From the NCBI GenBank assembly GCA_023426365.1, contig JAFAAW010000072.1:1-36348 (forward strand): a stretch of 36,348 bases of DNA, given 5' to 3'. Both the position numbers and the translations under genes were made by a program. The notes under the pieces were generated by a model. The model saw only the letters and a list, made by a program, of their open reading frames with translations, was not told the DNA's origin and ran no database searches. Position 1 is the stretch's first letter, and each line of letters starts with the position of its first letter. Positions 1 through 9,666 of the stretch are shown piece after piece. This stretch comes from Pseudomonadota bacterium. GTDB taxonomy: Bacteria > Pseudomonadota > Alphaproteobacteria > Rhodospirillales > Magnetospirillaceae.

Positions 1-1169
1 GGCAGGAACAGGTCGCGGCTGTTGCCGAACAGCGGCCGCGTGGCCTCCAACAGGGCCGGGCGGGCCTGCAGCACGGCGCAGGGGATGGCATAGGCCGGCG
101 CCACATCGGTGGCGACCGCCATGCGCAGGGTGGCGATCAACGCCTCGTCGCCACCGTCATAGGGGGTGGGGCGGCCGATGGCGGACAATTGGGTTTGGTC
201 GGCCTTGGGCAGCGCCACCGCGTCCACCGCCCGCATCAGCAGATGCACGCCCGACAGCCGGTCGGGACCGGCGGGGCGGAAGGCGTGCAGGAACAGCGCG
301 TAATCCAGCTTCTCGGCGGGGCTGGCGGTGCCCTCTGCCCGGCGCAGCACGGAATCGGCGGCGTCCGGGTCCTCGTCCATCCAGGCCACGGCGGTCTCGT
401 GGTCCCACGGCGTCGGCGGCGGCGACGGCTCGATGCGCGGCAAGGTGGCGCGCGGCGCAAGCACCGCCAGCCGGGTCGGCAGCAGGCCCGGCGCCTTGGC
501 CTGGGCTTCCAGCACCGCCAGATCGCCGTTGTCGGACGGGCACGACAGCAGCGGGCCGGCAAGGTCCCCCATCTGCTCGCGCGCTTCCGCCAGGGCGGTG
601 GCGCGGCCGATCACCGTGCGGCAGGGCAGGCGCAGCCAGGTGCCGGCCAGGGGCGTGGCCGCCGTGCGGGTCAGCGGATCGGCCTGGGTCCAGTGGGCGG
701 CTTCCATGAACAGCAGGCCGTCCACCAGCCGCAGCCCGGCCAGCAGGCGGATGGCGGGGGCGGTCGCCGTGCCGGCATCGTCCAGGCGGGCGAAATGGGC
801 GGCGATCCTGGCCGCCGTCTCGGCATCGGTGCCCTGGGCGGCGGTCAGGCGGGGCGCGGCGGCGGCGGCGATGTCGCGCAGCCGGGCGTCCATGCCCGGC
901 ACGTTGCCGTCCAGATACAGGCGATAGGCCGCGACGACGGCCTCGAGCGGGTCGGCGGACACGCCCGGGGGCAGCGGCCATGCCTGCCGGCCGGCGGCGG
1001 TGCGCTCCAGATCCGACTGGATGCGGGCCAGAACCCGGCGCGGGTCGGCATAGGCGCCCGGGCGGGTGTCCATCTCGACGCTGGCGCGCGGCGGGGTGCC
1101 GCCCACCAGCACCAGCCAGACCAGGAACGCCAGGGTGGCGACGCTGAGGACCGCGATGAAGATGCGCAA
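1..1169 (-). CDS. Membrane-anchored protein of unknown function (3' end outside window)
   Basis: I do not recognise this protein. The frame is open from a TTG at 1169 to the left edge, about 389 codons, with no stop. The N-terminus (MRIFIAVLSVATLAFLVWLV) is a single hydrophobic segment with little positive charge, so a signal anchor or signal peptide is likely and the rest would lie in the periplasm. The body is rich in Ala, Leu and Arg with short helical stretches. It has two Cys in LPCRT and LLSCPS that could form a disulfide, and no enzymatic motif I can name. A purine-rich GGGGGGAACGGGCAG precedes the TTG. A downstream start is possible, but it would cut into the hydrophobic segment. The gene lies 111 bp beyond the end of ettA on the same strand, with a terminator between them, so it is probably its own transcription unit. 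I am confident that it is coding, not of its role. Confidence 0.7.
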   Translation of the reverse strand, partial: MRIFIAVLSVATLAFLVWLVLVGGTPPRASVEMDTRPGAYADPRRVLARIQSDLERTAAGRQAWPLPPGVSADPLEAVVAAYRLYLDGNVPGMDARLRDIAAAAAPRLTAAQGTDAETAARIAAHFARLDDAGTATAPAIRLLAGLRLVDGLLFMEAAHWTQADPLTRTAATPLAGTWLRLPCRTVIGRATALAEAREQMGDLAGPLLSCPSDNGDLAVLEAQAKAPGLLPTRLAVLAPRATLPRIEPSPPPTPWDHETAVAWMDEDPDAADSVLRRAEGTASPAEKLDYALFLHAFRPAGPDRLSGVHLLMRAVDAVALPKADQTQLSAIGRPTPYDGGDEALIATLRMAVATDVAPAYAIPCAVLQARPALLEATRPLFGNSRDLFL

Positions 1170-1230
1170 CTGCCCGTTCCCCCCTTCCGTGCTGGCATGG
1201 TAGCCGAATGGGGGCGGGGCGCAACCCGCG

Positions 1231-1264
1231 AAGAAAAACGGCGCGCCCCGGGGGGCGCGCCGTT
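1231..1264 (-). terminator. Rho-independent terminator of ettA
   Basis: A perfect 11-bp stem (1237-1247 with 1254-1264) encloses a 6-nt loop (1248-1253). Read on the minus strand the stem runs into TTTTTCTT (complement of 1231-1238). It lies 16 bp past the ettA stop codon at 1281, where an ettA terminator is expected. Confidence 0.85.
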
Positions 1265-1280
1265 GTCTGGGCCGTCCGGG

Positions 1281-2960
<1,680 letters not shown>

Positions 2961-3008
2961 GGGCCCTCCGCTGGCAAGGCTGGAACGTTTTATGGAATTG
3001 GTCCGGGT

Positions 3009-6000
3009 TTAGACGGGGTCGCACGGGGCGTCAAGCGTGCCGAGGGGCGGGGTGGCCGTTGTTGTCGGTCGGAACTTGCAGGTTTCGGCGCACTTGAACG
3101 ATTTGGGGGCGGTCTTGGACATATGTTCAGCCGCCGATACCAGCGTCAGCACGTCGTCGGTGTTGCGCGACGTCGCCTCCAGCACCTTGCGGCGGGTGGC
3201 GGAGTCTGCCAGCAGATGGCGGCAGCGGTAATAGATGGAAAAATCCGTGCGGCCGGGGGTCCGCACCACATCGAAGGCCCGCATGCTCGCGCATTCCTGC
3301 TCCAGGATGGCCTTCAAGCCTTCGGTGAACTGGCAATTGGCATCGTCCGGCCCGCGGCCGGTGAAGGCGTGCTTGTTCACGCGCACGCGGCTGACCAGCG
3401 AGAACGGCCACAAGTCGTTTCGGTCCGTGTTGCCCCGATCAAGGGCGACGACTGCGCCAAGGCAATGGAAGGTCAGGATCAGTTCCGTGCGTTCGACCAG
3501 AAAGTCCGAGAACAAGCGGCCTTGCAGCTTGAAAATGCGGTCCAGTTTGGTGCGGGCTGCCGCGAGGTCGTAACTTCCATCCGTCCTGCGGGGCAATTGC
3601 AGGGCGATGATGACGTCGCCCCAGCCTTCGCTCAACAGAACCATGTCGGCGGTGTCCAAGCCGTCCTCGCCTATATAATGCTCCTTCAGCCGATAAAGAA
3701 AATCCAAACGATCGGAGCGGGAATGAAGCGTCACCGAGAGAAAAGCGAGCGGGATGTGCTTTTCCAGCAAATGCTCCACCGCCACCGGCGTGCCCAACTG
3801 GAACAGGATCGCCAGCTCGTGGCGGACAAAGAACGGCGGCAAGGTTTCCTTGTTCCGGCAGGCTTTGCTGAAGCGGGGCAAGGTGGGGCGGAACAGCTGT
3901 TCGCCGGCGTTGATCCCAAACAGGTCATATCGCCCCATCAGCGGATGATAATGAAGGGACGGATTGTGCTGGGCGAATGGGCCATTCTCCAGATCGCGTG
4001 AGCACGCTCCCAACTGGGTGGCGGCGGTGCGCTCCAGCATCAACAGCTTGGGCATGCCTTGGTTGTGCAAGAAACCCGTCAGGAGGGCCGCTTCGATGGT
4101 CCCGGCGCTGTTGCGGTCGGCATCGGGATCGTCCGCCGTGGAACGCAGATAGGTGACCACGTTCCGACACAGCGGATGGTCGGCATAGATGATGGCCAAG
4201 CGCCGCAGTTGGAGAAGTTTCAGGCGCTGCAAGGCGGTCAGCCGGGTCCGTCCCTGGCCGGGATTGGTCCGGCGCGCCTTCAGCACTCCTTCGGCAAAAT
4301 AGGGGGCATCCACCCAATGGACCGGGTGGAGTTGGGCGACTTCTTCCTCGATCTTGTGCTCGTGTGCCTTGCCCAAATCCCAAGCGTCCATGATGCGGGT
4401 CATGGCCTCGATGGTCATCTGCCGCCGTTCTTCCGGCGGGGGAGAACTCCACTGGGCGAAAGCTTTGCTGTCGGCCGCGTATTGTTCGGGCGTCCGTCCG
4501 GGGGTGCTCTCAGCCAGTTTCTCGGGCGAGAATTCGTCGGCGGCGTTGCTCCACAGCCGAAGGATCGCGGTGATCGGATCGCAGGGCGAGGTATGATGCC
4601 AATAGGCGAACTCCAGGGCGATCTGATACAGCTCGCGCCCCGGTGCTCCGTCCACGTGCATTTCGGTCAGCCACTGCCCATTGGCACCCTGTTTCCAGAT
4701 GGCGCCCTGCGGGATGTCGTCCGCTGGGGCATGGTGCAGGAAATCCCTGGCCCGCAGCAGGGCGGCTTGCCAGGGAATGTCCTGTAATTGCAGGAACAGA
4801 TCGCCGACGGTGTGCTTGCCCCCCAGGTAAAACTGAGAGAATGCCCGTTCGAGGTCGCCCTGGCCCTTCAATAGGCGATCTTGCTTCCGCTTGACGATGA
4901 TGTCCTGCAACGCCTTGCGGGTGGCGGGGGTCAGCAGTTGCAGCCCTTCGTCGGAGGAGGTCGTTGATGACGGGGCGGCGTTCGAACGCTGCTTGGCACG
5001 CCAAAGCCGCGCTTCGGCCAATGCGTCGGAATCGCGCGCCACATTCGCCATGGTATCGGTCATCAGCTTCCACGATGCCACGTGCGGCTCGACCCCCTTG
5101 GGGCCGAGGTCCCCCACCGTCTCCAGCAGAATGCGGCACAGATCCTCGACGCCTTCGGCCAGGGTCCGGCAGAGCGGGTCGTGCCGCGCCAGCGCCATGG
5201 TCCACACGCAAACCAGACGCAGACGGTAATGCCACTCGAAGCCGGGCAGGCTCAACGCGGCCCAGCCATCATCCAGCCAGGCATCGGCAAGATCGAAATC
5301 AATGTCGTGCTGTGGCGAACGGAACAGGCAATCCAGGTCGAGACCCATGATGTCCTGGGCCAAGGCGAACAGATAGGCCGGCCCGCTGACCGTCGCCGCC
5401 AAAAGATCGCAGGCCAGTTCGGTAATGGCATGGTCGTGGGCATAGCGGGTATCGCCCTGCGGAAAACGCGTCATGCCGAACGAATCGAGGACGGCGGAGA
5501 GCAGGCGGAGCAGACGTGGAAAGGCTCCTTCGGCGTCCCTCAGGAAATGAGGCTCGAGATTTCCGTATGCGTGCTGGAGTGCGTTGTGTGCGACCTCGTG
5601 GGCGATCACCGATTGCAGGTCCGGGCGATCGGGCATCCAGAACGAGGTGTTGATCAGATCGGTGTCGCGCCCGCCAGGGCGCCATTCCTGCGGCCCGATG
5701 CCGTCTTTCATCACGGATGCGCTGGACGTGGCCGAATGGGACCAGCGATGGGCGTAAAGCGCACCCTGGAACCGTGGTGGCTGACGCGAGGGCGGGTAGC
5801 CGCTGAGCAGGTAATCCTGCAGCATGTCCCCCAACTGGCGGCAGCGGTCGGATAGATACGCCGAGTAAAGGCCCTGTTCGCGCCGGCGGCGGGTCATCGG
5901 CTTGGGGTGGTCCTGAATGCCCAGGTCGAGCGCGGAGTCGAACTGGGCCTTGAGGTCCCCCAGGTTCTGGATGTGGCGGTGGGCCTGTTCCATGATGGCC

Positions 6001-6614
6001 GTGCGCACCAGCAGGAAGCGTCCGAGAACGCGCTCGCGGTCAGCCAGTGGCGCGGCATGCACATCCTGGCGCGAGGCCAGCGCCTTGATGCCCCAGCGGC
6101 ACAGGATCAGCTTGTCGCGTAACACGTTGGCCTTGAGCAGTTGCAAGGCGCTGAGGGCGTGATAAAGGCGCCGGTTGTCGGCCGACCAGTGGCCATTGTG
6201 GATCTTTTCGGCGAACTGCTCGCGCAGCGTGTTGGCTATTTCGAGGTGGCGCGCGCCATCGCAAAATTCCGACATCGGCGCGTAATCCTTCTTATCCGCT
6301 TTCTGCCGGCTTTCGCCGTAAGTGGGATAGGGGACCACCCATCCGGCGACCCAGCGCTCGATCTGCCGCACCTGTGTCGGTTCCGCCAACAGGATATGCC
6401 AGGACTTGGTGGTGCCGCCGACACTGAAGCTGCCCCACAGATAGTCCTCTTCGTAGCGCAATGGCTGGTAAAGCTCGGGCGTGCGCAAGGTGTGGATCAG
6501 GTTGATCTGGCTGTGCCGGATTTCCAGCAGGATCGTGTCCAGGCGTTCAAGGGTATCCAGCCACAACAGCCAGGCGACGTCTTGGGTATGAGAGGGCAGT
6601 TGAGACAAGGTCAT
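3009..6614 (-). CDS. Large HExxH protein, putative zinc metallopeptidase of unknown family
   Basis: A 1201-aa protein that I cannot place in a named family. The clearest signal is HEVAH at residues 339-343, within VIAHEVAHNALQHAYGN, followed 56 residues later by E399 in ITELACDLLAA, giving E399 and D403. HExxH plus a downstream ExxxD in a helix is the arrangement of M48-like gluzincin peptidases, where the two His and the Glu bind zinc and the HExxH Glu is the catalytic base. The remaining ~800 residues are mostly helical, with no signal peptide or membrane segment. The C-terminus has a small Cys cluster (FKCAETCKF). Gene context: the polytopic membrane protein ends 60 bp upstream on the same strand and is the likely partner. 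The ATG at 6614 has only a weak upstream GGA, so start confidence is moderate. Base composition looks less GC-rich than in the neighbouring housekeeping genes. Peptidase activity is inferred from the motif only. Confidence 0.8.
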   Translation of the reverse strand: MTLSQLPSHTQDVAWLLWLDTLERLDTILLEIRHSQINLIHTLRTPELYQPLRYEEDYLWGSFSVGGTTKSWHILLAEPTQVRQIERWVAGWVVPYPTYGESRQKADKKDYAPMSEFCDGARHLEIANTLREQFAEKIHNGHWSADNRRLYHALSALQLLKANVLRDKLILCRWGIKALASRQDVHAAPLADRERVLGRFLLVRTAIMEQAHRHIQNLGDLKAQFDSALDLGIQDHPKPMTRRRREQGLYSAYLSDRCRQLGDMLQDYLLSGYPPSRQPPRFQGALYAHRWSHSATSSASVMKDGIGPQEWRPGGRDTDLINTSFWMPDRPDLQSVIAHEVAHNALQHAYGNLEPHFLRDAEGAFPRLLRLLSAVLDSFGMTRFPQGDTRYAHDHAITELACDLLAATVSGPAYLFALAQDIMGLDLDCLFRSPQHDIDFDLADAWLDDGWAALSLPGFEWHYRLRLVCVWTMALARHDPLCRTLAEGVEDLCRILLETVGDLGPKGVEPHVASWKLMTDTMANVARDSDALAEARLWRAKQRSNAAPSSTTSSDEGLQLLTPATRKALQDIIVKRKQDRLLKGQGDLERAFSQFYLGGKHTVGDLFLQLQDIPWQAALLRARDFLHHAPADDIPQGAIWKQGANGQWLTEMHVDGAPGRELYQIALEFAYWHHTSPCDPITAILRLWSNAADEFSPEKLAESTPGRTPEQYAADSKAFAQWSSPPPEERRQMTIEAMTRIMDAWDLGKAHEHKIEEEVAQLHPVHWVDAPYFAEGVLKARRTNPGQGRTRLTALQRLKLLQLRRLAIIYADHPLCRNVVTYLRSTADDPDADRNSAGTIEAALLTGFLHNQGMPKLLMLERTAATQLGACSRDLENGPFAQHNPSLHYHPLMGRYDLFGINAGEQLFRPTLPRFSKACRNKETLPPFFVRHELAILFQLGTPVAVEHLLEKHIPLAFLSVTLHSRSDRLDFLYRLKEHYIGEDGLDTADMVLLSEGWGDVIIALQLPRRTDGSYDLAAARTKLDRIFKLQGRLFSDFLVERTELILTFHCLGAVVALDRGNTDRNDLWPFSLVSRVRVNKHAFTGRGPDDANCQFTEGLKAILEQECASMRAFDVVRTPGRTDFSIYYRCRHLLADSATRRKVLEATSRNTDDVLTLVSAAEHMSKTAPKSFKCAETCKFRPTTTATPPLGTLDAPCDPV

Positions 6615-6674
6615 CGTCTGGTGTTCCGCAGCGGATCAGAAAGGAGGGGGGGCGAAGGGAGGCAATGGCGACGT

Positions 6675-8036
6675 TCAGGATGGCGTGTCGGTGCTGAACA
6701 GCACCGTCTTCCACCATTTCTGGGCGGCACTGGCCATGTCGCTGTCGGCCGGCAGAACCTGGAAGGCGGCCAGCATCAGGGCCAAGCCGGTGGCTGTGAT
6801 GGTCACCGACGCCAGTCGGACCCATCGGTCGCGCACGACGTGCAACGTGGGTGGCGGCCATGGCAAGGAACGCCAGATGGGGGCATAGGGCAGGGTGCGC
6901 AGCGACGTGAACGGCGAACTGACCAGGTCCAGCCAGCTGCCATACCGGATGACTGCGCTGAACACGAACCACAGCGACATCGCTGCCCAGCCGAAGGCCA
7001 TCATGGTAAGGGCCGGCGACATGTTGCCGAACGTCAGCGCGGTCAGCGCCAGCCATAGATAGGCCGACCACAAAGGGGTGCAGTATGTCAGGAAAAAGCG
7101 CAGGAAGCCCCGGCTGACCACCGTGCCGCTCTCCTCGGAGGCGGCGAAATGACTGGCCATCGCCAAGGCCAGGAATGCGCCTTGCGGGCTGCTGAGGGCC
7201 TGGGTGTAGACCGGATCGGTGCGCCGGACCCGCAGCAGGCCCGGGTTCTGGGGGCGGAGGAAAAGCCGGTTGCGCAGCATGTGGTACGCCAGGTGCGTTG
7301 TTCTGCGGAGCGCAACCCAGAACGACGCCTTCGGGCTGGGAAAGAGATAGATGTCAACGCGCGGGTACGGGGTCAGCAGGCGCGCTTTCAGGCCGGCGGA
7401 TGGCAGGCCGGGAGGGTTCTTGGAAAACCACCGGCGGCAAAGATGCCGGGTGTAATGGGGCAGCGTGTGGAAAAGCAGGCGCCACCAGCCTGGCGCGCCC
7501 TCCTTGCTGTCGTACGCCACGGTGTGGGACGGCAGGTTCACGAACCATTGGTGCAAGGTGGGCGCCACGCTGGCATCCAGGCCGATATAGACCTCGGGAC
7601 GGATCACCGCCATCTGCAGGAAAATTGGCAACACAACCCACAGCACGATCAGCGACAGCACACCCCAGGCCACGCTGTCCAATGCCAACCAACTGATCGC
7701 GCAGAACATCACGCCGAAGCCAAGGTCGTAGAAAACCAGGCGATCCGGAACCAGGCGAAATTCATCGTCCCACAGATGCAGCCGTCCCCGCGCAGTGCCG
7801 TCCTTGGCTTGCTCCGCTTCCTGGCGGGAAATGGGGTGGAGGCGCCAGACCAGGAACGGATGGCGGGGAACATGAAACGGCATGTAAAAGCTGCGCAGGC
7901 GGAGCATGAATTCGAACCGTAACAGCGCCCACACCCTGGGCAGGTCCGACAATCGGTCGAGAAGCACGGTCATCCCCATCAGCAGAGTGGCCAGCCCAAT
8001 GCTTGCCAGGGGAGGGGGCGATAAGCTCGTCTCCAT
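6675..8036 (-). CDS. Polytopic inner-membrane protein of unknown function
   Basis: A 453-aa protein, unrecognised. Hydrophobic segments lie near residues 10-27, 103-120, 123-145, 310-335, 341-363 and 406-427, so about six membrane passes with a ~165-residue loop (146-309) rich in Arg, Trp and His. There is no transporter or enzyme motif I can name. I chose the ATG at 8036 (METSLSPPP) because GGAG lies 4 nt upstream. The frame stays open to 8093, but that start falls between the -35 and -10 of the promoter at 8081-8110. The HExxH gene begins 60 bp downstream on the same strand, so the two probably form an operon. This protein may anchor the peptidase or be its substrate, which is inference. 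Several rarer codons and moderate GC suggest a separate history from the flanking genes. Confidence 0.8.
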   Translation of the reverse strand: METSLSPPPLASIGLATLLMGMTVLLDRLSDLPRVWALLRFEFMLRLRSFYMPFHVPRHPFLVWRLHPISRQEAEQAKDGTARGRLHLWDDEFRLVPDRLVFYDLGFGVMFCAISWLALDSVAWGVLSLIVLWVVLPIFLQMAVIRPEVYIGLDASVAPTLHQWFVNLPSHTVAYDSKEGAPGWWRLLFHTLPHYTRHLCRRWFSKNPPGLPSAGLKARLLTPYPRVDIYLFPSPKASFWVALRRTTHLAYHMLRNRLFLRPQNPGLLRVRRTDPVYTQALSSPQGAFLALAMASHFAASEESGTVVSRGFLRFFLTYCTPLWSAYLWLALTALTFGNMSPALTMMAFGWAAMSLWFVFSAVIRYGSWLDLVSSPFTSLRTLPYAPIWRSLPWPPPTLHVVRDRWVRLASVTITATGLALMLAAFQVLPADSDMASAAQKWWKTVLFSTDTPS

Positions 8037-8063
8037 CTTGCTCCGGTCGCGCAATGTGGCGGG

Positions 8064-8084
8064 TATACATCCTTTTGATGTATA
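8064..8084. promoter_or_regulatory. Inverted repeat overlapping the promoter of the membrane-protein gene
   Basis: Perfect 8-bp arms TATACATC (8064-8071) and GATGTATA (8077-8084) are separated by 5 bp. The AT-rich palindrome covers the -10 hexamer and the expected transcription start of the minus-strand promoter at 8081-8110, which is a classic repressor-operator position. No regulator gene is adjacent. Confidence 0.5.
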
Positions 8085-8110
8085 TAGCCCCATGGGTCGG
8101 CGCGGTGCAA
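8081..8110 (-). promoter_or_regulatory. Predicted sigma-70-type promoter for the membrane protein / HExxH operon
   Basis: On the minus strand TTGCAC (8105-8110) is followed after 18 bp by TATATA (8081-8086). The expected start lies near 8074, about 38 nt before the ATG at 8036. Both hexamers match the consensus well for a GC-rich genome. Confidence 0.5.
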
Positions 8111-8242
8111 CTGCAAACAGAATATGCTGGGGTTGTGTTCTCCAATCGAGTGAGAATACAAGAAACCCCGCAGCCGGCTGTCGCGCCTGCTGCAGGGTTA
8201 GCTTCCACGCCCGTTCGTGCCGTCCGCGAAGGACGGCGGGAA

Positions 8243-8701
8243 TCAGAAGATGCCGCGGACGCGGGTCTGGTTGCGAGAGGAAGAGGAAGAGTGCACCGCG
8301 ATCTGGGGGTGCGCGGAGAATTGCGAATACGCAACCGCCTGAGCCATGTTGGCCCGTTGCTGGATTTCCATGATGGAGACCCGCTCACCCACCTTGTGGA
8401 TTTCGTTGAGCATATCGTCCTGGGCGGTCTCGGCGGATCTGCCCAGGACTTCGACCTGGTTCTTCACGAGGACCACTTCCTTCTCCACGTTGTCCAGGCG
8501 TCCTTCGACGCCGTCCAACCGCTCCTCGATCTTTCCAACCCGGTCGCTCAGGGTGTTCAGGGTTTCGCCGATGATCATGATGCTCTCCTGCGTCTCAGTG
8601 ACCTTGCGGGACAACCCCTCGACCTTGTCGGACACCCCCTTCAGCAGCTCGATGACGGTTTCGAGGCTGGACGGGGGCGGCATCGATGTATGAGTGGACA
8701 T
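8243..8701 (-). CDS. Small coiled-coil protein of unknown function
   Basis: A 152-aa protein with heptad-rich sequence from about residue 13 to 115 (for example GKIEERLDGVEGRLDNVEKE and KNQVEVLGRSAE), predicted as one long coiled coil. A Ser-rich stretch (HSSSSSRNQ) and a basic tail follow. It has no signal peptide or membrane helix. It resembles generic DUF-type coiled-coil or hemolysin-XhlA-like small proteins only in composition, so I assign no function. Codon use is normal and the opposite strand gives no better gene. The ATG at 8701 has no strong Shine-Dalgarno sequence. The gene is 206 bp upstream of the membrane protein on the same strand, but a promoter between them suggests independent transcription. 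Confidence 0.65.
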   Translation of the reverse strand: MSTHTSMPPPSSLETVIELLKGVSDKVEGLSRKVTETQESIMIIGETLNTLSDRVGKIEERLDGVEGRLDNVEKEVVLVKNQVEVLGRSAETAQDDMLNEIHKVGERVSIMEIQQRANMAQAVAYSQFSAHPQIAVHSSSSSRNQTRVRGIF

Positions 8702-8933
8702 TGCGGAACACGATCGTTATTTCAACGGTCCGCATTTTTATCATGGGTTGTAAAAGTAGGGCAATCCCACTTTCGTAGCAATCCGAAGTGGTGCGTGGTG
8801 GTGCCTATTGCGGGATCGTCTTCCCGAAATTCCCCGCTGATTCCCCATGTGGGGAGGGGGGAGCATAAACAATAGAAAGCACACAAATTTCCTGTTGCTT
8901 TGCGACGGCGCCGGGCATTCCGGCGGTTTCGCC

Positions 8934-8977
8934 GCTGGCGCAGGCGGTCGCCGGCTGCTGCTGGCGCAGGCGGTCGC
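8934..8977. repeat. Two direct copies of an 18-bp repeat
   Basis: An 18-bp unit GCTGGCGCAGGCGGTCGC occurs at 8934-8951 and again at 8960-8977 (26-bp period). It lies in the 492-bp spacer 8702-9193, which otherwise holds no gene I can support, only small overlapping minus-strand frames of biased composition. Confidence 0.8.
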
Positions 8978-8980
8978 AAG

Positions 8981-9016
8981 CCCCGGCATTGTCTTGCGCC
9001 CCGGTATTGTCTTGCG
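8981..9016. repeat. Tandem 18-bp repeat, two copies
   Basis: CCCCGGCATTGTCTTGCG (8981-8998) is followed directly by a copy with one C-to-T change (8999-9016). With the 18-bp direct repeats 4 bp upstream, it makes an 83-bp block of short repeats of unknown role. Confidence 0.8.
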
Positions 9017-9193
9017 CAATGTGTCGCATCCCAGCCATGGAATCGTCAGCATTGCTTCCCATGTGAAACAGGCATGATCCGGCAGGGGGGGCGGATCGCC
9101 GGGCGTTGGCGGCGCGATCGGGTGTGGCCCGCGAATTGCTTGGGGTGAGGCAGGGGCCGTCCGCGGTTCCCATGACAGATGCGAGGTGCCGCC

Positions 9194-9559
9194 ATGGACC
9201 GCATTCGCTATTTCGCCGACCTTTCGGTGCGCCGTGCCGCCGGGCTGGGGTTGCTGGGGATCGCCCTGGTGGTGGCGGCGCTGCATTTCGACCGTCAGCT
9301 TGCCATGCACGCCCTGGCCGCGTTGCTGACGCTGGAGGCGCTGGCGTTGTTCCAGTTGGGACGGCGGGCCGACCGGGTGCCGTGCCAGCGGCGCGAGGTG
9401 TGGGCGCTGCTGGACGGTCAGCACGGCATGCGCGACAACCGCGTGCAGCGCATCATCAGCGAGATCATGCGCGAAACCTACCTGTCCTATGCCCGCCGGC
9501 TGGCCGGCCCTGCCGCTGCGGCGTGGGTGGTGGATTTCGGCCTGCGGCTTTCCGGTTAG
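9194..9559 (+). CDS. Small two-helix membrane protein of unknown function
   Basis: A 121-aa protein. Two hydrophobic stretches near residues 14-31 (AAGLGLLGIALVVAAL) and 35-53 (LAMHALAALLTLEALALFQL) are followed by a basic cytoplasmic-type segment (RRADRVPCQRREVW) and an amphipathic end, with a last hydrophobic stretch near 98-114. The start is the ATG at 9194, because GAGG lies 7 nt upstream; an in-frame ATG at 9179 lacks this. I do not recognise a family. It stands alone, with the repeat-bearing spacer upstream and the EF-G-like gene 107 bp downstream on the same strand. That gap contains a 10-bp palindrome TGACCGGTCA at 9630-9639. Confidence 0.7.
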   Translation: MDRIRYFADLSVRRAAGLGLLGIALVVAALHFDRQLAMHALAALLTLEALALFQLGRRADRVPCQRREVWALLDGQHGMRDNRVQRIISEIMRETYLSYARRLAGPAAAAWVVDFGLRLSG

Positions 9560-9666
9560 GCAACTGCCCGAAAAACAGGCCAGACCCGCGTCCTTTCCCC
9601 CTTGCCAGCTCTTTCGCCACCTGAAAGCATGACCGGTCAGAATGGGTTGCTTGAGGGAGGGAATTC

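Noticed and set aside
8934..9016. Possible CRISPR array
   Set aside because: Only two copies of each of two different units, no regular unique spacers and no cas gene.
8722..9424. Overlapping minus-strand frames of 85-227 codons in the repeat-bearing spacer
   Set aside because: No ribosome binding site, Gln/Pro/Arg-rich low-complexity translation, and one overlaps the small membrane protein; translated repeats explain their length.
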